Assembly: GCA_900553905.1 (NCBI GenBank)
Contig: USFL01000009.1
Span: 1-16,281, forward strand
DNA from: an uncultured Eubacteriales bacterium
GTDB lineage: Bacteria > Bacillota > Clostridia > Christensenellales > Aristaeellaceae
Length of the DNA: 16,281 nt
Direction of reading: 5' to 3'
Position 1 is the stretch's first letter; each line of letters starts with the position of its first letter. Of this stretch, positions 7,777 to 14,126 are shown piece after piece. A model generated the notes under the pieces. It had not been told where the DNA came from and did no database searches. It was given only the letters and a program-made list of their open reading frames with translations. Made by a program: the position numbers and the translations under genes.

Positions 7777-7807
7777 CAGGCGTCCGGATAAACCGCCTGG
7801 CCGGATA
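7777..7807 (+). promoter_or_regulatory. Structured 5' leader of deoC with overlapping stems
   Basis: Within the leader, CAGGCG (7777-7782) can pair with CGCCTG (7794-7799). An alternative stem TCCGG/CCGGA (7783-7787 with 7801-7805) overlaps it, so the two pairings compete. CCGGATA is directly repeated (7784-7790 and 7801-7807), the second copy ending just before the GGGGAGG ribosome binding site. It matches no riboswitch class I recognise and may be chance in GC-rich DNA. Confidence 0.3.
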
Positions 7808-7822
7808 GGGGAGGATACGTCG

Positions 7823-8476
7823 ATGAATCCAAAGGAACTGTGCTCCATGGTGGATCATACGCTGCTCAAGCAGACCGCGACCTGGGAGGAAATTCAAAAG
7901 CTGTGCGACGAGGCTATCGCCTACGGCACTGCGTCGGTGTGCATCCCGCCCTGCTACGTGGCCAAGGCGCACCAGTACGTGCAGGGCAGAATGACCATCT
8001 GCACCGTGGTGGGCTTCCCCAACGGCAACATGACCCCTGCGGCCAAGGAGTTCGAAACCCGCGAAGCCCTCGCAAACGGCGCGGAGGAGATCGACATGGT
8101 CATCAACATCGGCATGCTCAAGGCCGGCGATCTTTCCTATGTGGCCGATGAGATCCACCGTCTGAAAGCCGCGGTGGGCGAGAAGGTGCTCAAGGTCATC
8201 ATTGAGACCTGCCTGCTGACCGACGAGGAAAAAATCGCCATGTGCAAGGTGGTTACGGATACCGGCGCCGATTTTATCAAAACGTCCACCGGCTTCTCCA
8301 CTGCGGGCGCGACCTTTGCCGATATCGAACTCTTTGCCAAGCATGTGGGTCCCAATGTGAAAATCAAGGCCGCAGGCGGCATTTCCACCCTGGAGGATGC
8401 GGAGCGCTTTGTGGCGCTGGGCGCCAGCCGCCTGGGTACCAGCCGGATCATCAAGCTGCTTAAGGCCGGCAAATAA
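7823..8476 (+). CDS. deoC: Deoxyribose-phosphate aldolase DeoC
   Basis: Class I aldolase that splits 2-deoxyribose 5-phosphate into acetaldehyde and glyceraldehyde 3-phosphate, the last step of deoxynucleoside catabolism. The start is ATG at 7823 ([17 protein letters not shown]) with GGGGAGG 8 nt upstream; the longer open frame upstream is leader. It has 217 residues, the usual length of the short bacterial form. Key residues are the Schiff-base lysine Lys153 in [17 protein letters not shown], the second conserved lysine Lys182 in VKIKAAGGI, and the EIDMVINIG strand containing a catalytic Asp. No other deo gene (pdp, deoB, deoR) is visible. The partner is a FucU-family mutarotase 60 nt downstream, with no terminator between, so the two are probably one transcript. 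Confidence 0.97.
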   Translation: MNPKELCSMVDHTLLKQTATWEEIQKLCDEAIAYGTASVCIPPCYVAKAHQYVQGRMTICTVVGFPNGNMTPAAKEFETREALANGAEEIDMVINIGMLKAGDLSYVADEIHRLKAAVGEKVLKVIIETCLLTDEEKIAMCKVVTDTGADFIKTSTGFSTAGATFADIELFAKHVGPNVKIKAAGGISTLEDAERFVALGASRLGTSRIIKLLKAGK

Positions 8477-8536
8477 AAAGGCAAAGCAAAAAAAGCGGCG
8501 GATTTCCGCTCATCAATGCAAGGAGGCATGGATTCT

Positions 8537-8980
8537 ATGTTGCGTGGCATTCCTGACATCATCGGTTCCGATCTTCTCAAGGCGCTGGCGGACACCGGGC
8601 ATGGCGACCTGATCGCCATCGTGGATCATTTCTATCCGCCCATCACCAAGGCGCCCAAGGCCGTGAGCATCCAGGCCAAGGGCTGCGGCGTGGCGCAGAT
8701 GCTGGACGCCATCCTCAAGCTGGTGCCTCTGGATGTGGATTTTGAGAAACAACCCATCCAGTACATGATTCCGGATGCGGACTCCGGCATGGTCGTGGAG
8801 AGCTCGCCCGTTTGGGACGGCGTGAAGGAAGTCGTGGCCAAACACGGCTATGACGTGAGCTGCGTGGGCGAAATCGAGCGCACCAGGTTCTATGAAAAGG
8901 CGGGGCGGGCCTATGTGACCGTGTGCACCAGCGAAACCAAGCCCTTCGGCTGTGTTATCCTTCAAAAGGGCGTGATGTAA
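8537..8980 (+). CDS. fucU: FucU/RbsD-family sugar mutarotase
   Basis: Member of the L-fucose mutarotase / D-ribose pyranase family, small oligomeric enzymes that speed conversion between sugar anomers or ring forms. The start is ATG at 8537 (MLRGIPDIIGSDLLKALADTGHGD, typical of the family) with AAGGAGG about 10 nt upstream. An in-frame ATG at 8528 is too close to that site. It has 147 residues. The conserved GHGD with His22 and a following Asp30 are present. The C-terminal half (RTRFYEKAGRAYVTVCTSE then KPFGCVILQKGV) matches FucU more than RbsD, although the family's Tyr-Gly-Asn triplet reads Phe-Gly-Cys here. The true substrate is unknown; co-transcription with deoC suggests a pentose or deoxyribose rather than fucose, as no fucose gene is nearby. 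A terminator follows. Confidence 0.88.
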   Translation: MLRGIPDIIGSDLLKALADTGHGDLIAIVDHFYPPITKAPKAVSIQAKGCGVAQMLDAILKLVPLDVDFEKQPIQYMIPDADSGMVVESSPVWDGVKEVVAKHGYDVSCVGEIERTRFYEKAGRAYVTVCTSETKPFGCVILQKGVM

Positions 8981-9004
8981 CGCGCCTCAATCCCATAGCA
9001 GAAA

Positions 9005-9035
9005 GCGGCGGACAGGGTCGTGCCCGCCGCCTTTT
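9005..9035 (+). terminator. Rho-independent terminator of deoC-fucU
   Basis: GCGGCGG (9005-9011) pairs with CCGCCGC (9024-9030) around a 12-nt loop, followed by CTTTTG. The A's before the stem can extend pairing into the T tract. It starts 25 nt after the fucU stop. Confidence 0.75.
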
Positions 9036-9103
9036 GTCATGGGCGCTTGGAGGCGTTTTCGCCCGCGAAACGGTCGCATGTTCCGCCAGAAGGGATTTTG
9101 GTA

Positions 9104-9132
9104 TGGTCAGCGGTGGGTTTTTCCTGTATAAT
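9104..9132 (+). promoter_or_regulatory. Promoter of the nadD-yqeK/rsfS operon
   Basis: A perfect -10 TATAAT (9127-9132) with a weaker -35 TGGTCA (9104-9109, 4 of 6 matches) at 17 nt. It lies about 37 nt upstream of the nadD GTG start and after the upstream terminator. Confidence 0.65.
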
Positions 9133-9169
9133 GAGTGCGTAGGGTTTCACTCTGAAGGGAGGCGCAGCC

Positions 9170-10375
9170 GTGCCAAAGGAGCGCATCGGCATCATGGGCG
9201 GGAGCTTCAATCCCATCCATGACAGGCATATCGAAATCGCCGCCTGCGCAAAGCGGGAACAAAAGCTGGATCGCGTGATTTTCCTGCCTGCCGGAAATCC
9301 GCCGCACAAGCATGACGGGCTGGCGGACGCGGAATACAGGTATGAAATGACTCGTCTTGCAGTGAGCGGCATACCGGGATTTACCGCCTCGCGCATGGAA
9401 ATTGACCGCGAAGGCGTAACCTATACGGTGGATACGTTGACCAGGCTGCAAAAGCAAATGCCGGGTGCGGAGCTGTACTACCTCATCGGGGAGGATACGC
9501 TCTTTGACCTGCGCAACTGGCGCAGGCCGGAGAAGGTGTTCACCCTGTGCCGCTTTTTGGTGTGCAGCCGGGAAACCGGCGGGCTGGCGCTGCATCCGGA
9601 GGTTCGCGCGCTGGAGGAGCGTGGGGCGAGGTTTGCGTTTTTGTCCCTGCCGCCGGACGCTGAATCGGCCACGGCCATCCGTGAGGCGCTGTCGCACGGG
9701 GAAACGCCCCATGGCGTTCGGCCGCAGGTGCTGGAATACATCCGCATCATGGGTCTGTATGGTTGCCGTGAAAGTCCGCGTGGCGCGGCGGCGTACTATC
9801 CGCGCCTGCGCCAGCTGCTGACGGACAAGCGACTTGTGCATTCCCTGCTGGTGGCCGCCACCGCGCGGGAGCTCGCGCGCCTGCATGGCATGAACGTGGA
9901 CCAGGCCGCCATGGCCGGGCTGATGCACGACTGCGCCAAGTGCATGCCGCTGGCCCAGCAGCAGCGCATCGCACGGGAAAGCCGCCTGCTGCTGGACAAG
10001 GAAACCCTGCAGAGCGAAAACCTGCTGCACGGCCCGGTGGGCGCTGTGGTGGCCGAGCGGGAGTTCGGCGTGCGCGACCCCAACGTGCTGTCCGCCATTC
10101 GCTGCCATACGACCGGCAAGGTGGGCATGCTTCCCCTGGACATGATCGTCTACCTGGCCGACAAGATCGAACCCTCGCGCCGCAGCTACCCGGCGCTGGA
10201 AAAGGTGCGCGAACTGGCGCAAAGCGACCTGGTGGCGGCCATGCGCTATTCGCTGGAAAGCACGCTGGCCTATGTGCGCTCGCAGAAGACCACGCCTCAT
10301 CCGGCCACGCAGCGCGTGGCCGACTGGTTGGCGCGCCTCGCCCCGGCGGAAGCGACCCGGCCGGTCAGATCATAA
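9170..10375 (+). CDS. nadD: NadD-YqeK fusion: nicotinate-nucleotide adenylyltransferase and HD-domain Ap4A hydrolase
   Basis: Two enzymes in one 401-residue chain. The N-terminal half (1 to about 197) is NadD, which makes deamido-NAD from nicotinate mononucleotide and ATP. It shows GIMGGSFNPIH, LPAGNPPHK, the YYLIGEDTLFDLRNW segment and the C-terminal T168-x-I-R171 motif. The nucleotide-binding HxGH motif reads His17-Asp-Arg19-His20, so the usual glycine is arginine. The C-terminal half (about 205-401) is YqeK, an HD-domain symmetrical diadenosine tetraphosphate hydrolase, with His224, His253-Asp254 (GLMHDCAKCM), HGPVGAVVAEREFG and AIRCHTTGK plus YLADKIEPSRR. These are adjacent separate genes in Bacillus subtilis. 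The start is GTG at 9170 with GGGAGG 7 nt upstream. rsfS follows after 19 nt, preserving the nadD-yqeK-rsfS order. NadD activity is less certain because of the altered motif. Confidence 0.92.
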   Translation: MPKERIGIMGGSFNPIHDRHIEIAACAKREQKLDRVIFLPAGNPPHKHDGLADAEYRYEMTRLAVSGIPGFTASRMEIDREGVTYTVDTLTRLQKQMPGAELYYLIGEDTLFDLRNWRRPEKVFTLCRFLVCSRETGGLALHPEVRALEERGARFAFLSLPPDAESATAIREALSHGETPHGVRPQVLEYIRIMGLYGCRESPRGAAAYYPRLRQLLTDKRLVHSLLVAATARELARLHGMNVDQAAMAGLMHDCAKCMPLAQQQRIARESRLLLDKETLQSENLLHGPVGAVVAEREFGVRDPNVLSAIRCHTTGKVGMLPLDMIVYLADKIEPSRRSYPALEKVRELAQSDLVAAMRYSLESTLAYVRSQKTTPHPATQRVADWLARLAPAEATRPVRS

Positions 10376-10394
10376 CATCAAAGGAGCGAAACGC

Positions 10395-10754
10395 ATGAAC
10401 GAAATGATCCAGAAGATTGCCGCGACTCTTTATGACAAAAAGGCGCAGGATATTGTAGCGCTGGATGTGTCCGGCATGACGGTCATCACCGACGCCATGG
10501 TGATCGCCAGCGGCCGCAGCGCCCTGCAGGTCAAGACGCTGGCCGATGAGGTGGAGGACCGCCTGGGAGAAGCAGGCGTCTATCCGCTTCGCAAGGAGGG
10601 CCAGCAGGAGGGCCGCTGGGTGGTGCTGGATTACGGCACGGTGCTGGTGCACATCTTCCATATGGAGGAACGTGAGTTTTACCGCCTGGACAAGCTCTGG
10701 GAGGCTGACAACAACCGTATCGCCTTGCCCTTTGAGGAGTCGGAAGAGGGCTGA
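10395..10754 (+). CDS. rsfS: Ribosomal silencing factor RsfS (YqeL/DUF143)
   Basis: Binds ribosomal protein uL14 on the large subunit and blocks joining of the subunits, lowering translation when nutrients are short. The start is ATG at 10395 (MNEMIQKIAATLYDKKAQDI) with AAGGAG 8 nt upstream. It has 119 residues, the normal size. Family features are the KAQDIVALDVSGMTVITDAMVIASG strand-helix core, a Gly-Arg-Trp-Val-Val-Leu-Asp stretch, and VLVHIFHMEEREFYRLDKLW near the end, one of the best conserved parts. It lies 19 nt after the nadD-yqeK fusion, the standard Firmicutes arrangement. No terminator is visible downstream, so transcription may continue into the PDZ and two-component genes. Confidence 0.95.
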   Translation: MNEMIQKIAATLYDKKAQDIVALDVSGMTVITDAMVIASGRSALQVKTLADEVEDRLGEAGVYPLRKEGQQEGRWVVLDYGTVLVHIFHMEEREFYRLDKLWEADNNRIALPFEESEEG

Positions 10755-10855
10755 TTCCGCTTTTCGGCAAGCCTTCAGCGCTTGTTCATGCGCCGTTCAC
10801 CTGCAGGGCTTACCTTGATAACGGCGCGATGCACCAAAGCAGAGGAGGTTGCAAG

Positions 10856-11296
10856 ATGAACGGAAGGCGCGTGATTGTGACGGCGGCCGCGGCGCTGGCG
10901 ACGGCTGCCCTTGCGCTGGGCCTCTGGACGCTGTTGGAGGGCCGGGCGGATATCGCCGGCCAGACGGTGCTTGGAGAAGGCGCGCTGGATATGGTGCTGA
11001 TTGACATCGAGGATCAGGATGCCGCCGCGCACTACCATGTGAATGCGCTGGGCGTATATGTGCTGGCGGTCGATCAGGCCAGCGAGGCTTATGCGGCGGG
11101 CGTCAGGTCAGGCGATCGCATTGTGAGCGCCAACGGCGTGCCGGTCACGTCCACCGGAGAGTTTGGCCTGCTGCGCGCGGAGCTGGAGCCGTCCGCCTCG
11201 TTGGAAATGGTGCTGGAGCGCAGCCAGGGTGAAGAGAGCCTGACGGTCACGCTGGTGGAAGGCGCGCAGCCGAAGGTTTCCAGGCAGGAAGAATGA
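10856..11296 (+). CDS. Membrane-anchored PDZ-domain protein
   Basis: A 146-residue protein of unknown specific role. A hydrophobic N-terminal segment (about 6-27, after MNGRR) is a probable signal anchor, placing the rest outside the membrane. Residues about 60-140 form a PDZ domain of the HtrA/RseP type: ALGVYVLAVDQASEAYAAGV, then SGDRIVSANGVPVTST. No protease domain is attached. It could bind C-terminal or exposed peptide ends, but the ligand is not known. The start is ATG at 10856 with AGAGGAGG 7 nt upstream; an in-frame ATG at 10829 lacks such a site. It lies 101 nt after rsfS without a clear promoter or terminator, and 17 nt before the response regulator, so it is probably an accessory part of that two-component system. 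Confidence 0.85.
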   Translation: MNGRRVIVTAAAALATAALALGLWTLLEGRADIAGQTVLGEGALDMVLIDIEDQDAAAHYHVNALGVYVLAVDQASEAYAAGVRSGDRIVSANGVPVTSTGEFGLLRAELEPSASLEMVLERSQGEESLTVTLVEGAQPKVSRQEE

Positions 11297-11313
11297 AACG
11301 GGGTGGATGAGGG

Positions 11314-11991
11314 ATGAAGCTGCTGGTCGTGGACGACGAAAAGATGATCCGCCAGCTGATCGCCAAGTATGCCGTGTTTGACGGCTATGAGGTGGCGGAG
11401 GCGGAAAACGGGATGCAGGCCGTGGAGATGGCGCGCGCGGGCGGCTATGGCCTGATCGTGATGGATATCATGATGCCGGAGCTGGACGGCTTTTCGGCCG
11501 CCAGGGAAATCCGCAAGACCAGCGACGTCCCCATCATCTTCCTCTCCGCCAGAGGCGAGGAATACGACCGGATTCACGGCTTTGAGCTGGGCGTGGATGA
11601 TTACGTGGTCAAGCCCTTCTCTCCGCGCGAGCTGATGATGCGCGTGGGCGCGGTGCTCCGGCGCGCGCAGGCGCCCGGCTCCGCGGACAATGCCCATGAG
11701 ACCGTGAGCATCGGAAACATGCTGGTGGATTTTACCGCCCGCCAGGTAACCATCGACGGTGTGGAGGTGGAGCTGTCGCCCAAGGAGTATGACCTGCTGT
11801 TCTTTATGGTGCGCAACCGCGGTATTGCCCTTACGCGCGACCGGCTGATCAGCGAGGTCTGGGGCTATGACTTCTTCGGCGACGACCGCACGCTCGATAC
11901 GCACATCAAGCTGCTGCGCAAGCAGCTGGGCGATTATGCGCGCTATATCACCACGCTTAGAGGGGTGGGGTACCGCTTTGAAAAGGAATGA
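11314..11991 (+). CDS. OmpR/PhoB-family response regulator
   Basis: DNA-binding response regulator of 225 residues, phosphorylated by the kinase encoded next to it. The receiver domain has the acidic pair Asp7-Asp8, phospho-acceptor Asp51 (IVMDIMMPELDG), Ser78 at the switch position usually held by Thr/Ser, and Lys100 in the VVKPFSPREL motif. The C-terminal winged helix (about 125-225) contains ELSPKEYDLLFFMVRN, RDRLISEVWGYDF and RTLDTHIKLLRKQLG, ending in the usual TLRGVGYRFEKE. The start is ATG at 11314; the upstream site is modest (GGTGG/GAGGG). It is 17 nt after the PDZ gene and overlaps the kinase gene by 14 nt. The regulon cannot be named from the sequence. Confidence 0.95.
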   Translation: MKLLVVDDEKMIRQLIAKYAVFDGYEVAEAENGMQAVEMARAGGYGLIVMDIMMPELDGFSAAREIRKTSDVPIIFLSARGEEYDRIHGFELGVDDYVVKPFSPRELMMRVGAVLRRAQAPGSADNAHETVSIGNMLVDFTARQVTIDGVEVELSPKEYDLLFFMVRNRGIALTRDRLISEVWGYDFFGDDRTLDTHIKLLRKQLGDYARYITTLRGVGYRFEKE

Positions 11992-13516
11992 GACGCCGGC
12001 GGCGCTGCCGGCGGTCAGGCGTCCCTCGCTGTGGGGGCGCTTTTTGCGCTTCAAGCAGTCCATGGGCGTGCGCACCCGCATCTTTTTGTATTTTTTGGCC
12101 TTTACGGCGCTGCTTCTGATGCTGCTGTGGCTGTTTCAGATCGTGCTGCTGGATGATTTTTACCGCCTGCAAAAGACAGATATGCTCAAATCCTCCTCCG
12201 AAAGCATCGTGCAGAACATCAACAATGAAAACCTGGACGCGCTGGTGGACCGCATCGCCGAGGAGAACAACGTATGCATCCTTGTGACTTCCGAAAAGAT
12301 GGAGGAGTTGGCCTCGGCGGATATCTCGCCCGGCTGCATCGTGCACCACATGAATCCGCGCGACTTGCAGCAGATCGCCAATAGCCTTGAGGACGACGGC
12401 GTGACGGTGAGCACCTTTCCGATGCAGAACTTCCGAAACCGGATGTATGACGAAAAGAAGTTTCTGGGGCGTGTTCCGCCCAGCGATGATGGAGAAACGC
12501 GCAGCATGATGACCGTCCAGCGGGCCGCGATGGCCGACGGCACCATGGCCTATGTATTTCTCAACACCATGGTCACGCCCGTCACCGCAACGGTCCAGAC
12601 CATCCGCAACGAGCTGTATGTGATCACGGCAATTCTGATTTTGCTGTCTTTTCTGATTTCGCTGGTGCTGTCGCGGCGCATCACCCAGCCGCTGGTGGAG
12701 GCTACCCAGGCGGCGGGAGCCCTCAGCCGGGGCGAATACACCCCCGTGCAGAACGTTGGCTACCGTGAGATCGCCCAGCTCAACGCCCAGCTGACGCAGA
12801 CCGCGCGCGACCTGAGGCGCGTGGAGGAGATGCAGCAGGAGCTCATCGCCAACATCAGCCACGACCTGCGCACCCCGCTGACGTTGATCGAGGGATATGC
12901 CGAGGTGATGCGCGATCTGCCGGGCGAAAACACGCCGGAGAACATGCAGGTGATCATCGACGAAACCAAGCGCTTGAGCACGCTGGTCAACGCCGTGCTG
13001 GAATTGAGCAAGGCGCGCAGCAGCACGGGCGGGGGCGAGGCGAAGCGCTTTGACCTGACGCAGACGGTGCGGGGCATCATGACCCGATATGCCAAGCTGA
13101 CGGAGCAGGACGGCTACCACATTCTTTTTGAGCCGGAAGGCGAGGCCTGGGTGATCGCCGACGAGGTACAGGCCCAGCAGGTGGTCTATAACCTGATCAA
13201 CAACGCGCTGACCTATACCGGCGAGGACAAGCGGGTCATCATCTCCCAGCGCATAGGCGAGGACAAGGTGCGCATTGCCGTCAGCGACACGGGCGAGGGT
13301 ATCGCCCCGGAGGATCTGCCCTACATCTGGAGCCGCTACTACCGCGGCGGCAAACCCCACAAGCGCGCCGCCGTGGGCAGCGGGCTGGGGCTGAACATCG
13401 TCAAGGGGATTCTGGACCGCTACGGGCTGTCCTACGGTGTGGAAAGCACGCCGGGGCAGGGGAGCACCTTCTGGTTTGAGATGCCTCTGACCTCTGAAAC
13501 GGACGAAAAGGCGTAA
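11978..13516 (+). CDS. Sensor histidine kinase (HAMP, HisKA, HATPase_c)
   Basis: Membrane histidine kinase partnered with the preceding regulator. The start is best placed at TTG 11978, inside the regulator gene, with a GAGGGG/GGTGGGG site about 6-10 nt upstream, giving 512 residues. An ATG at 12062 is possible but lacks a ribosome binding site. Layout: a cytoplasmic N-terminal tail rich in Arg, TM1 (about 34-57), an extracytoplasmic sensor of about 150 residues, TM2 (about 213-233), HAMP, dimerisation domain with phospho-acceptor His295 (NISHDLRTP), and an ATPase domain. The ATPase domain has an N box (NLINNALTYTG), G1 (VSDTGEGIAPEDLPYIW) and G2 (GSGLGLNIVKGI). All catalytic motifs look intact. 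The signal is unknown; the sensor resembles no ligand-binding family I can name. A strong terminator follows at once. Confidence 0.94.
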   Translation: MKRNETPAALPAVRRPSLWGRFLRFKQSMGVRTRIFLYFLAFTALLLMLLWLFQIVLLDDFYRLQKTDMLKSSSESIVQNINNENLDALVDRIAEENNVCILVTSEKMEELASADISPGCIVHHMNPRDLQQIANSLEDDGVTVSTFPMQNFRNRMYDEKKFLGRVPPSDDGETRSMMTVQRAAMADGTMAYVFLNTMVTPVTATVQTIRNELYVITAILILLSFLISLVLSRRITQPLVEATQAAGALSRGEYTPVQNVGYREIAQLNAQLTQTARDLRRVEEMQQELIANISHDLRTPLTLIEGYAEVMRDLPGENTPENMQVIIDETKRLSTLVNAVLELSKARSSTGGGEAKRFDLTQTVRGIMTRYAKLTEQDGYHILFEPEGEAWVIADEVQAQQVVYNLINNALTYTGEDKRVIISQRIGEDKVRIAVSDTGEGIAPEDLPYIWSRYYRGGKPHKRAAVGSGLGLNIVKGILDRYGLSYGVESTPGQGSTFWFEMPLTSETDEKA

Positions 13517-13517
13517 C

Positions 13518-13556
13518 AAAACGGGGCGAAGGATAGTCTACCCTTCGCCCCGTTTT
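13518..13556. terminator. Bidirectional terminator after the histidine kinase
   Basis: ACGGGGCGAAGG (13521-13532) pairs perfectly with CCTTCGCCCCGT (13542-13553) around a 9-nt loop. It is followed by T5 on the plus strand and by T4 on the minus strand because AAAA precedes the stem. It starts just after the kinase stop and lies 15 nt beyond the stop of the convergent small gene, so it can serve both. Confidence 0.9.
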
Positions 13557-13570
13557 TGTTTGCCAGCGGA

Positions 13571-13690
13571 CTACCACTGCCAAACGGACGCAAAAATAAT
13601 GCAAAGCAGCATCAGTCCGGCCAGTGAAAGGCTGACGATGCGCACCATCGACGCCCTTGTATCTCTTTTGCGTTTTGCCTGCGCAGCCAT
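13571..13690 (-). CDS. 39-residue single-span membrane protein
   Basis: A small unrecognised gene. The peptide begins MAAQAKRKRDTRAS, a strongly basic stretch, and continues as one hydrophobic span (about 16-36, MVRIVSLSLAGLMLLCIIFA) ending in SVWQW. By charge the N terminus should be cytoplasmic. Evidence that it is real: ATG at 13690 with GGGAGG 7 nt upstream, a promoter with 17-nt spacing at 13723-13751, and a terminator shared with the convergent kinase gene. Its architecture (basic tail plus one helix, about 40 residues) recalls short Firmicutes membrane proteins such as the DUF4044 type, but I cannot claim membership. Function is unknown. Confidence 0.7.
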   Translation of the reverse strand: MAAQAKRKRDTRASMVRIVSLSLAGLMLLCIIFASVWQW

Positions 13691-13722
13691 GGCGTTCCCT
13701 CCCGTGTTGTCGCTACGCCGGG

Positions 13723-13751
13723 AGTATACCACAATCGCGGCCGCGGGGCAA
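13723..13751 (-). promoter_or_regulatory. Promoter of the 39-residue membrane protein gene
   Basis: Read on the minus strand: -35 TTGCCC (13751-13746), 17-nt spacer, -10 TATACT (13728-13723). The ATG at 13690 lies about 30 nt downstream, giving a short leader that contains the ribosome binding site. Confidence 0.65.
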
Positions 13752-13823
13752 GGCCGTGGGGGAGGCGCGGCGCAAATTTACTGAAAGTTCACATAACGAC
13801 CGGATTTTGGTCGGATGCGTGCC

Positions 13824-13852
13824 TTGCAACTTCCGCGTGGGGGATGTATAAT
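13824..13852 (+). promoter_or_regulatory. Sigma-A promoter of DUF951-lepB
   Basis: TTGCAA (13824-13829), 17-nt spacer, perfect TATAAT (13847-13852), about 28 nt before the DUF951 ATG. A small inverted repeat CGACC/GGTCG (13797-13801 and 13809-13813) sits 10 nt before the -35 and could be an operator, though 5 bp is weak evidence. Confidence 0.8.
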
Positions 13853-13880
13853 GCTTAAGTATATTGCGGAGGTGTGCGCC

Positions 13881-14111
13881 ATGGAGGAGATCCGTTTGGG
13901 GGACCGGGTGAGGATGCGGAAAACGCATCCCTGTGGAAGCGACGAATGGACAGTCATCCGGATTGGCGCGGATATCAAAATCAAATGCCAGGGCTGTGGA
14001 CGCATCGTGATGATGGAGCGCGCAGATTTTATCAAGCGCCGCAAGAAGGTGCTTGAGCAGGGTCCCGTGCCGGAAGCGGATACGCTTCGCGCCATGGCGG
14101 AGCATTCCTAA
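13881..14111 (+). CDS. DUF951-family protein
   Basis: A 76-residue protein of the DUF951 family, widespread in Firmicutes and without a settled function. The hallmark LGDRVRMRKTHPCG, then WTVIRIGADIKIKCQGCGR, is complete. Cys18, Cys36 and Cys39 with His16 could bind zinc. A basic tail RADFIKRRKKVL follows. The last 15 or so residues extend beyond the usual family end. The start is ATG at 13881 with GGAGG 8 nt upstream; the open frame further upstream contains the promoter and is not coding. lepB begins 15 nt downstream and its ribosome binding site overlaps the stop codon here, so the two form an operon. Confidence 0.9.
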   Translation: MEEIRLGDRVRMRKTHPCGSDEWTVIRIGADIKIKCQGCGRIVMMERADFIKRRKKVLEQGPVPEADTLRAMAEHS

Positions 14112-14126
14112 GGAGGTCTTTTACCC

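Noticed and set aside
10755..10855. Separate promoter for the PDZ/two-component genes
   Set aside because: Candidate elements (TTGTTC, GATAAC) do not combine at 16-18 nt spacing, so the call would be forced.
11957..13519. 520-codon minus-strand open frame opposite the histidine kinase
   Set aside because: Mirror of a complete kinase; the product is His/Gln/Arg-rich with no domain.
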